Positions 48,149 to 57,197 of a stretch of DNA of 64,000 nt are shown piece by piece (the first letter of the stretch is position 1; each line of letters begins with the position of its first letter). A program made the position numbers and the translations under genes. The stretch is from AC-32 sp963736055 (GTDB taxonomy: Bacteria; Actinomycetota; Thermoleophilia; Gaiellales; Gaiellaceae): assembly GCA_963736055.1 (NCBI GenBank), contig CAVTNM010000008.1, positions 558,001-622,000 on the forward strand. Reading direction: 5' to 3'. The notes under the pieces were generated by a model that was not told the DNA's origin, did no database searches, and worked only from the letters and a program-made list of their open reading frames with translations.

Positions 48149-48663
48149 TCAGCTGACGGCCTCCTCGGGCAGCGGGATCAGGCGGGCCCGGTCGCGGATG
48201 TCCTGCAGGACCGTGAGCCCGGCTCGGGCGTTCACGAGCGACCGGTCCCAGCTGGGCCGATAGGCGCCGAGCCGCGGGATCGCGGCAAGAGCGCCGGCCC
48301 GCGAGCGCAGCGCCGTGACGAGCAGGCGCTTCGCTCGCCGCGTCTCCCCCGTTGCGGGATCTCGCCTCACCCGGCCGAGGGCACGGACGACGACGCGGCG
48401 GTAGTCGCCGGCTCGGGACTCGAACGCGGCTTGACCGAGCCGTCCAGCCCTCCAGTCGCGGAAGGCGAGGTCGTACGCGGTCAGTGCCTCGCTCACCGGC
48501 TGGTAGTCGCCGACGATGCGCTGGTGCTCCCTGTCCAACGCCAGGAACGACTGCTTCTGCGGCGGGGGCTGCGGCTCGGCCCGGTGCTTCGAGCCGTGGC
48601 AACCGGCGAGGAGCGGCACGGCGGCCAGAAGCGCGCAGGCTCGCCAGTAGACTCGGCGGCCAT
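48149..48663 (-). CDS. Small lipoprotein of unknown function
   Basis: About 170 residues. VYWRACALLAAVPLLAGCHG is a lipoprotein signal with the lipidated Cys in LAGC, followed by a Pro/Gln-rich linker and a helical domain (FLALDREHQRIVGDYQPVSE, LTAYDLAFRDWRAGRLGQAA, LVTALRSRAGALAAIPRLGA). No family recognised. The start is uncertain: the only ATG (48663) is one base out of frame, so a missing base after it is suspected. That ATG shares the palindrome CATG with the start of the divergent epimerase at 48662. Confidence 0.6.
48648..48653 (+). promoter_or_regulatory. -10 element TAGACT for the 48662 operon
   Basis: TAGACT, 8 bases before ATG 48662; the same hexamer stands before two other genes (55683 and 59536). 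Confidence 0.5.
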
Positions 48664-49526
48664 GAACGTCCTGGTGACGGGTGCCTCCGGTTTCGTCGGC
48701 GGCGCGCTGGTCGACGAGCTTCGTCACGCGGACGGAGCCTACGAGGTCCACGCCCTCGCGCGTGCCGACGGCGACCTCGCCGAAGAGGGCGTGGCGGAAG
48801 GCGCCGTCGCCGGAGCGCGGCCGGACGTGGTCGTCCATGCCGCGGCGCGGATCGGCATCGTGCGCTGCGAGGAGGAGCCCGAGCAGGCGCTCCGCTCCAA
48901 CGTGCTCGCGACGACGCTCGTCGCGCGGGCGGCGGCTGCCCACGGGGCGCGGCTGGCCTTCCTCTCGACCGCGGACGTCTACGGCGCCGGCGACGCGGAC
49001 GAGGAGACCCCGGTCGCTCCTGCCAGCCTCTACGCGCTGAGCAAGTGGTGGGGCGAGGAGGTCGCGCGCCTCTACGCCCCGGAGGGCCTGGCCGTCTTGC
49101 GGCTGGTCAACCCGTACGGCCCGGGCGTCGAGCCCGGCGAGGGGAAGGGCGCGATCCCGACCATGCTGCGGCAGGCCGAGAGCCGCAAGCCGATCCCCGC
49201 CTTCCGCGGCGAGGCGCGCTCATGGACCTGGATCGGCGACACGGTTCGCGGGATCCGCTTCGTGCTCGATGACGGCGGCGACGGTGTCTTCAACGTCGGC
49301 TCCGGAGCCGACCCCGTCCTCCTGACCGACACGGCCCGCCTGGCCTGCGAGCTGACGGGCGCGCCGCAGGAGCTCGTCCGCGAGCTCGACCCTCCCGCCG
49401 GCCGCGTGACACCGCGGGTCTCGGTCGAGAAGCTGAGCGGCGCTCGGCTGGCGGGCGGAGGTCGGCCTCGAAGAGGGCATGCGGCGCCTGCTGGAGTCGC
49501 TGCGCGCAGCGGCGCCGGCCGCCTGA
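48662..49526 (+). CDS. NAD-dependent epimerase/dehydratase (extended SDR), one frameshift
   Basis: About 287 residues from ATG 48662. VLVTGASGFVGGALVDEL (NAD loop), FLSTADVYGAGD, catalytic YALSK, LRLVNPYGPGVEPGEGKGAI and SWTWIGDTVRGIRFVL. Close in style to UDP-glucose 4-epimerase-like sugar nucleotide enzymes; exact reaction open. At 49438-49442 AGCGGCGCTC should read AGCGCGCTC, after which LGWRAEVGLEEGMRRLLESL gives the usual C-terminus and a TGA overlapping the next ATG (TGATG at 49524-49528). Confidence 0.8.
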
Positions 49527-50734
49527 TGGGCCGCGCGTTCGTGCTCACCGGAGGGTCGCGCTCCCAGCTCGGGCTGCTCGAGAACGCCCGCGCGCTCGGC
49601 TACGAGGTCTGCGTCGTGGACGGCTCCGAGTCGGCGCCGCTGCTGGCCGAGGCGGACCACCGCATCGTGCGCAGCTTCACCGAGGTCGATCGCGTGCTCG
49701 GCGATCTCGAGGCACAGGGGATCGAGCCCGTGGCGGTCGCGACGATGGGGTCCGACCAGGCCGTGCTGCCGACGGCACGGCTGGCGGAGCGGCTGGGCCT
49801 GCCGGGGCTCCCGCTCGAGACGGCCAGGACCGTCGCCGACAAGCGGCGGATGCGGAAGGCCTTCGAGAAGGCGGGCGTGCGCTGCCCGCGCGGGCGCGAG
49901 GCGAGCGGATTCGAGGAGGCCGAGCAGGCGTTCCACGAGCTCGGAGGGCCGGTGGTCGTCAAGCCGGTCGACGGCTCTGCCCAGCGCGGCGTGACCGAGG
50001 TGCGAGCCGAGGGCGAGCTGGCGCCCGCATTCGACCGGGCGCTCGCGGCGTCACGCACCGGCGCGGTCGTGCTCGAGCAGTACCTCGAAGGCGAGGAGTA
50101 CACGGTCAACGGCTTCCTGCTCGAAGGCGAGTACTTCCCGATGAGCATCACGCGCCGCCTGCTGCACCCCCCGCCGCCGCTCGGCGTCTGCATCTCGCAC
50201 CGCTACCCGTCGCTCCTGGCGAACGAGGACGAGCTGTTCGCCCAGGCGCGCGCGACGAGCCGAGCGGTCGGCCTCGAGACGGGGCCCTCCTACGTCCAGG
50301 TACGCGTCCACGACGGCGTGCCCTCGGTGATCGAGGTGGGCGCGCGGCTCGGCGGCGGCAAGGACGCCGAGCTGGCCAAGCTCGTCACCGGCTTCGACGC
50401 AGTCCGCGCCAACGTGCTCTGGGCTCTCGGCCGGCTGAAGCGCGAGGATCTCGAACGCGCCGAGCCGGTCGCCCCGTGCGGCCTGGTCCGGTTCGTGGTC
50501 GCCGAGCCGGGGCGGATCGTGCGCCTCGACGCGGCGCCGGCCCTGGCGCTCGAAGGGGTCCACGAGGCGGGCTTCTACTGGCGCGAGGGCATGACGCTTC
50601 CGCCCCTCACGTCGGGCGCCGAGCGGCTCGGGTACCTGCTGGTGAGCGCGGCCGACGAGGACGAGCTGGACGCGCGCACGGCCCGCGCGCTCGACGCGCT
50701 CGACGTCGAGATCGCTGTCGAGACCCTGGTTTGA
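49526..50734 (+). CDS. ATP-grasp ligase-like protein
   Basis: 402 residues, ATG 49526, intact. FVLTGGSRSQLGLLENARAL opens the PreATP domain; LGGPVVVKPVDGSAQRGVTE holds the ATP-binding lysine, VVLEQYLEGEEYTVNGFLLE the hinge, and SVIEVGARLGGGKDAELAKL the metal site with Gly-Ala-Arg in place of the common Asn-Pro-Arg, as in the gene at 43980. A further C-terminal domain (FVVAEPGRIVRLDAAPALAL) resembles those of L-amino acid ligase-like enzymes. Fourth ATP-grasp gene of the window, here between a sugar epimerase and a glycosyltransferase. Confidence 0.83.
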   Translation: MGRAFVLTGGSRSQLGLLENARALGYEVCVVDGSESAPLLAEADHRIVRSFTEVDRVLGDLEAQGIEPVAVATMGSDQAVLPTARLAERLGLPGLPLETARTVADKRRMRKAFEKAGVRCPRGREASGFEEAEQAFHELGGPVVVKPVDGSAQRGVTEVRAEGELAPAFDRALAASRTGAVVLEQYLEGEEYTVNGFLLEGEYFPMSITRRLLHPPPPLGVCISHRYPSLLANEDELFAQARATSRAVGLETGPSYVQVRVHDGVPSVIEVGARLGGGKDAELAKLVTGFDAVRANVLWALGRLKREDLERAEPVAPCGLVRFVVAEPGRIVRLDAAPALALEGVHEAGFYWREGMTLPPLTSGAERLGYLLVSAADEDELDARTARALDALDVEIAVETLV

Positions 50735-51717
50735 GAGCACTGCATTCGCCGGTGAACGTGGCCGGCGGGCCGGGCGCGATCTCCGTGGGATTGCGCGCCC
50801 TCGGCGTGGAGAGCACGCTGCTCGTCTTCAACGAGCGGCCGTTCGAGCGGGGCTTCGACATCAATCTCGAGCTGCGAGACACGAGCAGCGTGAGCTCCGT
50901 CCCTTTCAACCTGCCGAAGCAGTTGCGCGCCCTGCGGTGGGCGCTGCCGCGCTTCGACGTCTTCCACTTCCACGCCGGCCTGACCCTGGCGCCGCGGCGG
51001 CTGACGCTTCCGCTCCTTCAGCGCAGGAAGAAGGGAATCGTGTTCCAGTCGTGGGGCTCGGACCTGCGCGGGCGCGACGCCTCCGAGGTCGGCTATCTGA
51101 AGGACGCGGGCGCGGTGATCGTCGGCAGCTACCTCACGCGGCGCCTGGCTCCTCGCGGGCCGTGGCCGGAGTACGACGTCGTCCCCCCGGCGATCGTGCT
51201 CGACGACTGGGAGCCGGCTCCGACCGAGCCGGGTGAGGCAATGCGGGTCGCCCATGCCCCGAGCAAGCGCGCGGTCAAAGGAACCGAGGCCGTGATCGCG
51301 GCCGTCGAGGCGCTCCGCTCCCGCGGCGCGCCGATCGAGCTCGACCTGATCGAGGGCGTGCCGAACCGCGAGGCACGGAAGCGCTACGCCGCGGCGGACC
51401 TGATCGTCGACCAGCTCAAGATCGGGTGGTACGGCATGTTCGCGATCGAGTCGATGGCGCTGGCCAAGCCGGTGGTCGTCCACCTCGACGAGGAGGCCGC
51501 CGCCGAGACCGAGGAGGCCTTCGGCGTAGAGCTGCCACTGGTGCGCGCCGAGGCAAAGGACCTCGAAGACGTGCTCGAGGGCCTACTGGAGGTGCGCGAG
51601 TCGCTGCCGGAGCTCGGCCGCCAGAGCCGCGCCTACGTCGAGCACGTGCACAGCCACACCCAGGTCGCGCGGCAGGTGCTCGAGATCTACGAGCGCGTCA
51701 TGCCGAGCAGCTCGTAG
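50731..51717 (+). CDS. GT-B glycosyltransferase (GT4-like)
   Basis: 328 residues from TTG 50731, which shares TTGA with the ATP-grasp stop; the next GTG would lose the first strand (RALHSPVNVAGGPGAISVGL). FDVFHFHAGLTLAPRRLTLP, FQSWGSDLRGRDASEVGYL, VAHAPSKRAVKGTEAVIAAV and YGMFAIESMALAKPVVVHLD are its landmarks. It resembles the short GT4-like enzymes that lack the full E-x7-E motif. The 3' end overlaps the convergent lipoprotein gene by 31 bases. Confidence 0.75.
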   Translation: MRALHSPVNVAGGPGAISVGLRALGVESTLLVFNERPFERGFDINLELRDTSSVSSVPFNLPKQLRALRWALPRFDVFHFHAGLTLAPRRLTLPLLQRRKKGIVFQSWGSDLRGRDASEVGYLKDAGAVIVGSYLTRRLAPRGPWPEYDVVPPAIVLDDWEPAPTEPGEAMRVAHAPSKRAVKGTEAVIAAVEALRSRGAPIELDLIEGVPNREARKRYAAADLIVDQLKIGWYGMFAIESMALAKPVVVHLDEEAAAETEEAFGVELPLVRAEAKDLEDVLEGLLEVRESLPELGRQSRAYVEHVHSHTQVARQVLEIYERVMPSSS

Positions 51718-53159
51718 AAGCCGAGCGGCGACCAGCGAAACCCGCGAACGCCGTTCGCGAGCTGCACGTACTCGCCGGCGGAATAGAGCGGAATCGCGGG
51801 CAGATCCTGCTGGAGCTTCTGCACGAGCGTCCGCTCGATCGCCCACCGCTCGCCGTCGTCGAGCGTCCGCACGGCACGGTGCATCGAGCGGTCGTAGGAG
51901 CGGTCACACCACTGGGCGACGTTAAAAGCGCTCGCGCAGGGGAACAGGTCGAGGATGTTGTACTCGTCGAAGAACTCCGAGCTCCAACCGAGCAGCACCA
52001 GGTCGACCTGCGGCGGAGGGCCCGCGAGGGTCAGGAGCATGCGAGACGAGACCGGACGCAGGGTCACCCGGATGTGGTGGCGGCCGAGCTGGCTCTGGAT
52101 CTGCGCGGCGAGGTTGCCCGCGCGGGGATCCTCGGGCGTGTACGCCAAGGTCAGCTCCAACGGCCGTCCCCCGGCCCGGTAGGAAACCGGAGGGACCCTG
52201 AGCTGCGAGGCCCCCGGCATGGCCGGCGGGACGACGGTGCGGATCGGCCGCTCACCGACCTCCGCCGCGAGGACCGCACGGTCGAGAGCGGCGGCAACCG
52301 CCTGCCGTGCCGCCGGATCCGCGAGCGGGCCACGCCGCGTGGAGAGCCACAGGAGCCCCACCGAGAGGGTGGGCAGCCGCCTGCCGAAGCCGGCCGGCGG
52401 GACGGGCGCGGTCTGGATCCAGGGAAACCCGGGTGCCGCGATGCTGCGGGGCAGGATCCCGTCGCCGGCGGGAGGGAACCTCGTCAGCACGATGCGCTTC
52501 GGCTTCACGGCCGCGACGTTCCAGTAGTTGAAGTTCCTCTCCAGCACGAGCCGCCGCCTCGTGCGCGAGGCGAGCCGGAAGGGGCCGCTGGTCGCGCTGC
52601 CGCTCTTCGGCACCGGGAAGAAGACCGGCCAGGCGACCTGCTCGTCCAGCCACGGCACCGGGTGCTCCAGGGTCACCCGCAGGGTGCGGTTGTCCACCGC
52701 CTCGACTCCGACGTCGCCCGTGCCGGTCACGCGGTAGCGGCGCGCGCCGCGGATGTTCTGCATCTCGGCGCGCGCGTAGGCCGACCGGGTCGACGGCGCA
52801 AGCGCCCGCAGCCAGGAGCGGCGGAAATCCTCGGCGGTGATCGGCGCGTCGTCGCTCCAGCGCAGCCCCTTGCGCAGGTGGAACGTCCACACGAGGCCGT
52901 TCTGGCTCGGCTCCCACGACTCGGCGAGATCGGGCTCGACTCCGCGCCCCGAGAATCGGGTCAGGCCGGCGTTCAGCTCGTGCACGACGTTCAGCGACGG
53001 CAAGTCCGCGGCCTTCGCAGGGTCGAGCGTCGCCGGGACCAGCGGCAGCGCGAGGCGCAAGACCGCCCCGCCGTGCGGAGGCTCGGGCGCCGACGAGCCG
53101 CCGCATCCGATCAGGATCAGGACGCAGGCGAGCGGCGCTAGCCGACGAGCTTTCGCCAT
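51687..53159 (-). CDS. Peptide/oligopeptide-binding lipoprotein (SBP_bac_5 family)
   Basis: 490 residues from ATG 53159, overlapping the previous gene by 22 bases. Lipoprotein signal RLAPLACVLILIGCGGSS, lipid on Cys19. LRLALPLVPATLDPAKAADL, VEPDLAESWEPSQNGLVWTF, HLRKGLRWSDDAPITAEDF and ARQAVAAALDRAVLAAEVGE are standard for DppA/OppA-type binding proteins of ABC importers. No permease or ATPase genes of such an importer lie in the window, so it either serves a distant one or has a binding role of its own. The same fold is fused into the protein at 59591. Confidence 0.85.
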   Translation of the reverse strand: MAKARRLAPLACVLILIGCGGSSAPEPPHGGAVLRLALPLVPATLDPAKAADLPSLNVVHELNAGLTRFSGRGVEPDLAESWEPSQNGLVWTFHLRKGLRWSDDAPITAEDFRRSWLRALAPSTRSAYARAEMQNIRGARRYRVTGTGDVGVEAVDNRTLRVTLEHPVPWLDEQVAWPVFFPVPKSGSATSGPFRLASRTRRRLVLERNFNYWNVAAVKPKRIVLTRFPPAGDGILPRSIAAPGFPWIQTAPVPPAGFGRRLPTLSVGLLWLSTRRGPLADPAARQAVAAALDRAVLAAEVGERPIRTVVPPAMPGASQLRVPPVSYRAGGRPLELTLAYTPEDPRAGNLAAQIQSQLGRHHIRVTLRPVSSRMLLTLAGPPPQVDLVLLGWSSEFFDEYNILDLFPCASAFNVAQWCDRSYDRSMHRAVRTLDDGERWAIERTLVQKLQQDLPAIPLYSAGEYVQLANGVRGFRWSPLGFYELLGMTRS

Positions 53160-54703
53160 ACGTTGTCGAGGAGCTTGTAGGTCAGCCCCTTGTTCATGCG
53201 CAGGAAGCTGTAGTTGCCGGTCGCGAACGACGAGCCCCGGCCCGCGTGCGACCACACGAGCGACGGAGTGATCACCCCACGCTTGCCCGCGACGATGGCC
53301 AGGCCCGCGACGACGTGGTCGTGCGGCGTGAGCTGAGGGTCGATCCGGTCGCTCTCCGAGTACGCGATCCCGAAGGGCTCGCCCGGCCCGACCCCCGTGC
53401 CGCGGAAGAGCCAGCGGACGCGGTCGTAGTCGCGCCCGGTCGCCGCCACGTACGGCCTCCCGCGCACGTGCGGGAAGCAGCAGCCGTCGTAGCCGACTCC
53501 CGCGATGGCGAAGTCGGAGCGGCCCTCTCGCGCGTCGTAGTCGGTCAGCACCATCGCGTTGCCGTGCGGCTCGAGGCGAACCGTCCGATAGAAGGGGTTC
53601 GCCTGCAGGAAGATCAAATTGCCGCCCTGGTCGCGGTATCGCATCAGCAGGTCGTAGGTCTTCGGCTGGTAGTACTCGCTGTGTCCGGGGAAGACGACCG
53701 CCGAGTAGCGTCTGAGCGTAGAGAGCGGCAGACGCCCGAGCTCGACGTCGGTGATGTGCTGCGTGCGAAGCCCCGGGCGGGAGCAGAGCCAGCGCGAGAA
53801 GGGCGCGACAGCCTTGTGGTCGTCCTCGACGCCGTCGCGGAGAAGCGGCCCGCGGAGCGAGACCCGGCGCTGGCGCCAGAACTGGTACCAGCTGTCGGGA
53901 ATCCCGTTCAGGTCGGCGTCGTAGGCGCTGTAGGCCCGCCAGGTGAGATACGGCCAGACGACGAGAGCGGTGTGCGGGTGCGGCCGGTCGAGCCGTTGTG
54001 CCGCCCGAACGACGACCGGAGCCTGGAACTCGTCGCCCGCAGAGTCCGTTGCGACCGCGTGGTAGAGGCCCGGTGCGGCTCCGAGCGGGACGCCCCGCCC
54101 GCCGGGATACCTCACGGCGCCGTTCGAGCAATCCTGCTCGAGATCGGTCGTGCGCTGACCGCCGTCGGCCGAGACGACCAGCGGCAGCGTCGATCCCGGT
54201 TCGAAGCTCCCCGTCGAGTCGACGTACGCCGCCAGCCGCTCGATCCGGATGACGCGTGGCTCGGCCAGGCAGCCGGACCGGCGCCACGGCGGGCGGCGGG
54301 CACTCGCCTCGGCCAGCCCGGGCCGTGGCACCCCTTCCGCCGGCAGCAGGCGCCCGGGGTGCGCGGAGCAGACCGTCACGACATAGGTGCCGTCTTCCAG
54401 CGGGTGCCCGGTCGACGTGCTGCCGCTCCAGCTGAGCGTCGAGCCGCCCGAGACGGTCACCCCGGTTCGAATCCGCTTCCAGCCGACCAGCCGCCCGCCC
54501 CAGACGTAGGCCCGCAGGCCCAGCACGGCGCCCGAGGGCGCGGCCACGTGTACGCGCAGCACGTCGTTGATGCCGTTTCCGTTCGGGCTGATCACCTGCG
54601 ACGAAACGCCGAGGAGGCGCAACCCCGTCTCCGACCGCGCCTGCGCCCCCGACCCCGGAACGGCCACGACGGCGACGGCCGCCGCGACGAGAAGGAGCTT
54701 CAC
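53138..54703 (-). CDS. Secreted protein with N,N-dimethylformamidase-beta-like domain
   Basis: 521 residues from GTG 54703 (GTGA). Signal peptide LLLVAAAVAVVAVPGSGAQA, then a FlgD-like Ig domain (VISPNGNGINDVLRVHVAAP, LSWSGSTSTGHPLEDGTYVV). The large C-terminal part has TALVVWPYLTWRAYSAYDAD, ITDVELGRLPLSTLRRYSAV, VFPGHSEYYQPKTYDLLMRY and GGNLIFLQANPFYRTVRLEP, as in the large subunit of N,N-dimethylformamidase and related uncharacterised actinobacterial surface proteins. Real amidase activity on the glycan is speculation. Lies between an epimerase and a binding lipoprotein. Confidence 0.72.
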   Translation of the reverse strand: MKLLLVAAAVAVVAVPGSGAQARSETGLRLLGVSSQVISPNGNGINDVLRVHVAAPSGAVLGLRAYVWGGRLVGWKRIRTGVTVSGGSTLSWSGSTSTGHPLEDGTYVVTVCSAHPGRLLPAEGVPRPGLAEASARRPPWRRSGCLAEPRVIRIERLAAYVDSTGSFEPGSTLPLVVSADGGQRTTDLEQDCSNGAVRYPGGRGVPLGAAPGLYHAVATDSAGDEFQAPVVVRAAQRLDRPHPHTALVVWPYLTWRAYSAYDADLNGIPDSWYQFWRQRRVSLRGPLLRDGVEDDHKAVAPFSRWLCSRPGLRTQHITDVELGRLPLSTLRRYSAVVFPGHSEYYQPKTYDLLMRYRDQGGNLIFLQANPFYRTVRLEPHGNAMVLTDYDAREGRSDFAIAGVGYDGCCFPHVRGRPYVAATGRDYDRVRWLFRGTGVGPGEPFGIAYSESDRIDPQLTPHDHVVAGLAIVAGKRGVITPSLVWSHAGRGSSFATGNYSFLRMNKGLTYKLLDNVWRKLVG

Positions 54704-55683
54704 GCGCGCGAGGCCAGGCTCTGCACGGGCTGACGCTCCCGGTACCAGGCGATCGTGCGGTCGAGGCCGTCGTCGAGGTCGACACGCGGCTCCCAGCCGA
54801 GCTGCTTGCGCGCCTTGTCAACGTTCGGGATGCGCATCTCGACGTCGGTGTAGTGCAGCGGCTTGAAGACGATCTCCGAGTCCGATCCCGTGAGGCGCTT
54901 GATCCGAGAGGCGAGGTCGAAGACCGTCACGACCGAGCGCGGGTTGCCGACGTTGAAGACCTGTCCGATCGCCTCTTCGCGCTCCAGGATCGCGAGCAAG
55001 GCCTCGACCACGTCGTCCACGTAGCACCAGGCCCTGATCTGCGAGCCGTCGCCGTGGATGACCAGCTCCTCGCCGCCCAGCGCCCGCACCGTGAAGTGGT
55101 GGATCGCGCCGCTACCGATCTGGCCGGGGCCATAGACGTTGAACGGGCGCACCGAGCACGCGGGTAGCGCGAACTCGTCGAAGTACGAGTGCGCGAGGTA
55201 CTCCCCCGCGAGCTTCGAGACCGCGTACGTCCAGCGAGCCTCGCCGACCGAGCCCTGCGAGGTCACATGCGTCTCCTCGACCTTGTAGGCGTGCGTTCCG
55301 AAGACCTCGCTCGTCGAGAAGTCGACCAGCCGCTCGATCGTGCCAGCGGCCTGCGCCGCTTCGAGCACGTTGTAGGTGCCGATCAGGTTGACGCGCATCG
55401 TCCGGACCGGGCTCTCGAGCACCTTGTCGACCCCGGCGATGGCGGCCATGTGGACGACGTGCGTGGCACGAGCCGACAGCTCGCGAACGAGCGGAAGGTC
55501 GAGCACGTCGCCCTGCACGAAACGCAGGTTCGGGTGCTCGGCGAGGTCGGTACCGGTGAGCGAGTCGCGGTGCAGGTTGTCGAGGATCACGATCTCGTTC
55601 TCCTCGACGAGGCGCCGCGCGAGGGTCGTTCCGATGAAGCCCGCCCCGCCCGTCATGAAGATCTTTTTCCCGCTCAGAGGCAC
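54700..55683 (-). CDS. NAD-dependent epimerase/dehydratase (extended SDR)
   Basis: 327 residues. I choose GTG 55683 (PLSGKKIFMTGGAGFIGTTL) over GTG 55752 because TAGACT stands 8 bases before it and homologues start close to the NAD loop. DFSTSEVFGTHAYK, catalytic YAVSK, CSVRPFNVYGPGQIGSGAI, AWCYVDDVVEALLAIL and LGWEPRVDLDDGLDRTIAWY complete a UDP-glucose 4-epimerase/UDP-glucuronate-type enzyme. Frame intact. First gene of a reverse operon with the two secreted proteins downstream. Confidence 0.82.
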   Translation of the reverse strand: MPLSGKKIFMTGGAGFIGTTLARRLVEENEIVILDNLHRDSLTGTDLAEHPNLRFVQGDVLDLPLVRELSARATHVVHMAAIAGVDKVLESPVRTMRVNLIGTYNVLEAAQAAGTIERLVDFSTSEVFGTHAYKVEETHVTSQGSVGEARWTYAVSKLAGEYLAHSYFDEFALPACSVRPFNVYGPGQIGSGAIHHFTVRALGGEELVIHGDGSQIRAWCYVDDVVEALLAILEREEAIGQVFNVGNPRSVVTVFDLASRIKRLTGSDSEIVFKPLHYTDVEMRIPNVDKARKQLGWEPRVDLDDGLDRTIAWYRERQPVQSLASRA

Positions 55684-55691
55684 GACGGCGG

Positions 55692-55697
55692 AGTCTA
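55692..55697 (-). promoter_or_regulatory. -10 element TAGACT for the 55683 operon
   Basis: Reverse TAGACT, 8 bases before GTG 55683; it decides the start of the epimerase gene. Confidence 0.45.
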
Positions 55698-55747
55698 CCG
55701 GCGGTTCCTGCACGTCCTGAGACGGCACCGCCAGCGGCGCCTTGGAG

Positions 55748-55753
55748 CACACT
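55748..55753 (+). promoter_or_regulatory. Weak -10-like element CACACT for the flippase gene
   Basis: CACACT, 7 bases before GTG 55761. It keeps A at position 2 and T at position 6 only. Confidence 0.25.
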
Positions 55754-55760
55754 TAGCCGC

Positions 55761-57197
55761 GTGATCGCGCAGCAGCTCGCCCGCCTGGCCAAGCATTCGC
55801 TCATCTACGGCCTCGGCGCCGTCGTCTCGCGCCTGATCGGGCTCTTCCTGCTCCCGCTGGTCACGCACTACCTCACCCGCGCCGAGCTGGGCGCCGTCGA
55901 CACGCTGATCGCGCTCAGCGTCGTGCTGGTGATCGTCTTCCGCGCAGGGATCTCGATGGCGTTCTTCCGCTTCTACTTCGACGCCGAGGACGAGGCCGGC
56001 CGCATCCGGGTCGTGCGCACGTCGTTCTGGTTCACGATGGCCTCGGCGACCGCGGCGTTGATCGTGGGCTGGGCGCTGGCCGGGCAGATCTCCGAGTTCC
56101 TCTTCTCGACCCACGCGAACACCGACCTCGTGCGCGCTGCCTTCGTGCTCCTCTGGGCGCAGATGAACTACGAGCAGCTGACCTCGCTCTTCCGGGTCGA
56201 GGAGCGCTCGGTCTCGTACGTGGCGGCGACCCTCGCGAACGTGCTGATCACGGTCGGCGCCACGATCCTGCTCGTCGCGGTCTGGCACAAGGGCGCGCTC
56301 GGCGTGCTCGTCGGCAACTTCACGGGCACGCTCGCCGTCTACTTCGTGCTCCTCGCCTACCGGCGCTTCCAGCTCGGGCTCCAGTTCGACCGGCCGCTCT
56401 TCAGGCAGATGCAGCGCTTCGGCCTGCCGCTCGTGCCGTCCGGGCTGGCGCTCTGGGCGATCGACTTCGCCGACCGCTTCATCCTGCTCAAGCTGAAAGG
56501 CGTCGCCGAGGTCGGGCTCTACTCGGTCGGCGTGCGCGTGTCGACCGCGATCCTGCTCCTGCTGATCGCGCTCCGTACGGCCTGGCCCGCGTTCGCCTAC
56601 TCGATCAAGCAGGACGACGAGGCCAAGCGGACGTACGCGTTCGTCCTCACCTACGTGCTCTACATCTCCTGCTGGATGTCGCTCACGCTCTCGCTGCTCG
56701 CGCCCTGGATCGTGCGCGTGCTGACCGCGCCGGCGTTCTACGGCGGGGCGCGCGTGGTGCCGCTGCTCGTCTTCGGCGGGTCGGCGTTCATCGCCTTCAA
56801 CGTGATGTCGATCGGGATCGGCCGCGCCAAGCAGACGCAGTTCAACTGGGTCGTGACCGGCGTCGCGGCCGCGGTGAACGTCGGGCTCTGCTTCGTGCTC
56901 ATCCCGCCCTGGGGGATGATCGGCGCGGCGGCTGCGACGCTCGTCGCGTACGTGGTCATGTTCCTGGGCATGACCGTGCGGGCACAGCAGGTCTTCAGGG
57001 TCGACTACCAGTGGCGGCGGATCGCTCTCGTGGTCGGCGCCGCGGTCGCGCTAACGGTGCTCGGGAAGTCGCTCCGCGTCCCGCTGCCGGGCGCCGTCCT
57101 GCTGATTGCCGTCTACCCGCTGATCCTGCTCCCGCTCGGGTTCTACCTCCCGGTCGAGCTGCGCCGGCTCCGCGGCCTCGTCTCGGCTGCGCGCTAG
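55761..57197 (+). CDS. Wzx-type polysaccharide flippase
   Basis: 478 residues from GTG 55761, intact. LARLAKHSLIYGLGAVVSRL with GLFLLPLVTHYLTRAELGAV is the typical first two helices, and about fourteen helices follow; RYYF-like FFRFYFDAEDEAGRIRVVRT and QMQRFGLPLVPSGLALWAID are characteristic loop sequences of the MOP/PST exporter family. It would flip a lipid-linked glycan. Second flippase of the window; the convergent O-antigen ligase-like gene is its natural partner. Confidence 0.88.
   Translation: MIAQQLARLAKHSLIYGLGAVVSRLIGLFLLPLVTHYLTRAELGAVDTLIALSVVLVIVFRAGISMAFFRFYFDAEDEAGRIRVVRTSFWFTMASATAALIVGWALAGQISEFLFSTHANTDLVRAAFVLLWAQMNYEQLTSLFRVEERSVSYVAATLANVLITVGATILLVAVWHKGALGVLVGNFTGTLAVYFVLLAYRRFQLGLQFDRPLFRQMQRFGLPLVPSGLALWAIDFADRFILLKLKGVAEVGLYSVGVRVSTAILLLLIALRTAWPAFAYSIKQDDEAKRTYAFVLTYVLYISCWMSLTLSLLAPWIVRVLTAPAFYGGARVVPLLVFGGSAFIAFNVMSIGIGRAKQTQFNWVVTGVAAAVNVGLCFVLIPPWGMIGAAAATLVAYVVMFLGMTVRAQQVFRVDYQWRRIALVVGAAVALTVLGKSLRVPLPGAVLLIAVYPLILLPLGFYLPVELRRLRGLVSAAR

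Noticed and set aside
51687..54821. A 1,044-codon reverse frame fusing two secreted proteins
   Set aside because: The frame for the dimethylformamidase-like protein is different and has its own signal peptide; the fusion part upstream of 53159 is low-complexity shadow sequence.
57051..57193. A 48-residue charged tail on the O-antigen ligase-like protein
   Set aside because: It is antisense to the flippase's final helices; reading CGCG at 57207 ends the protein at 57194.
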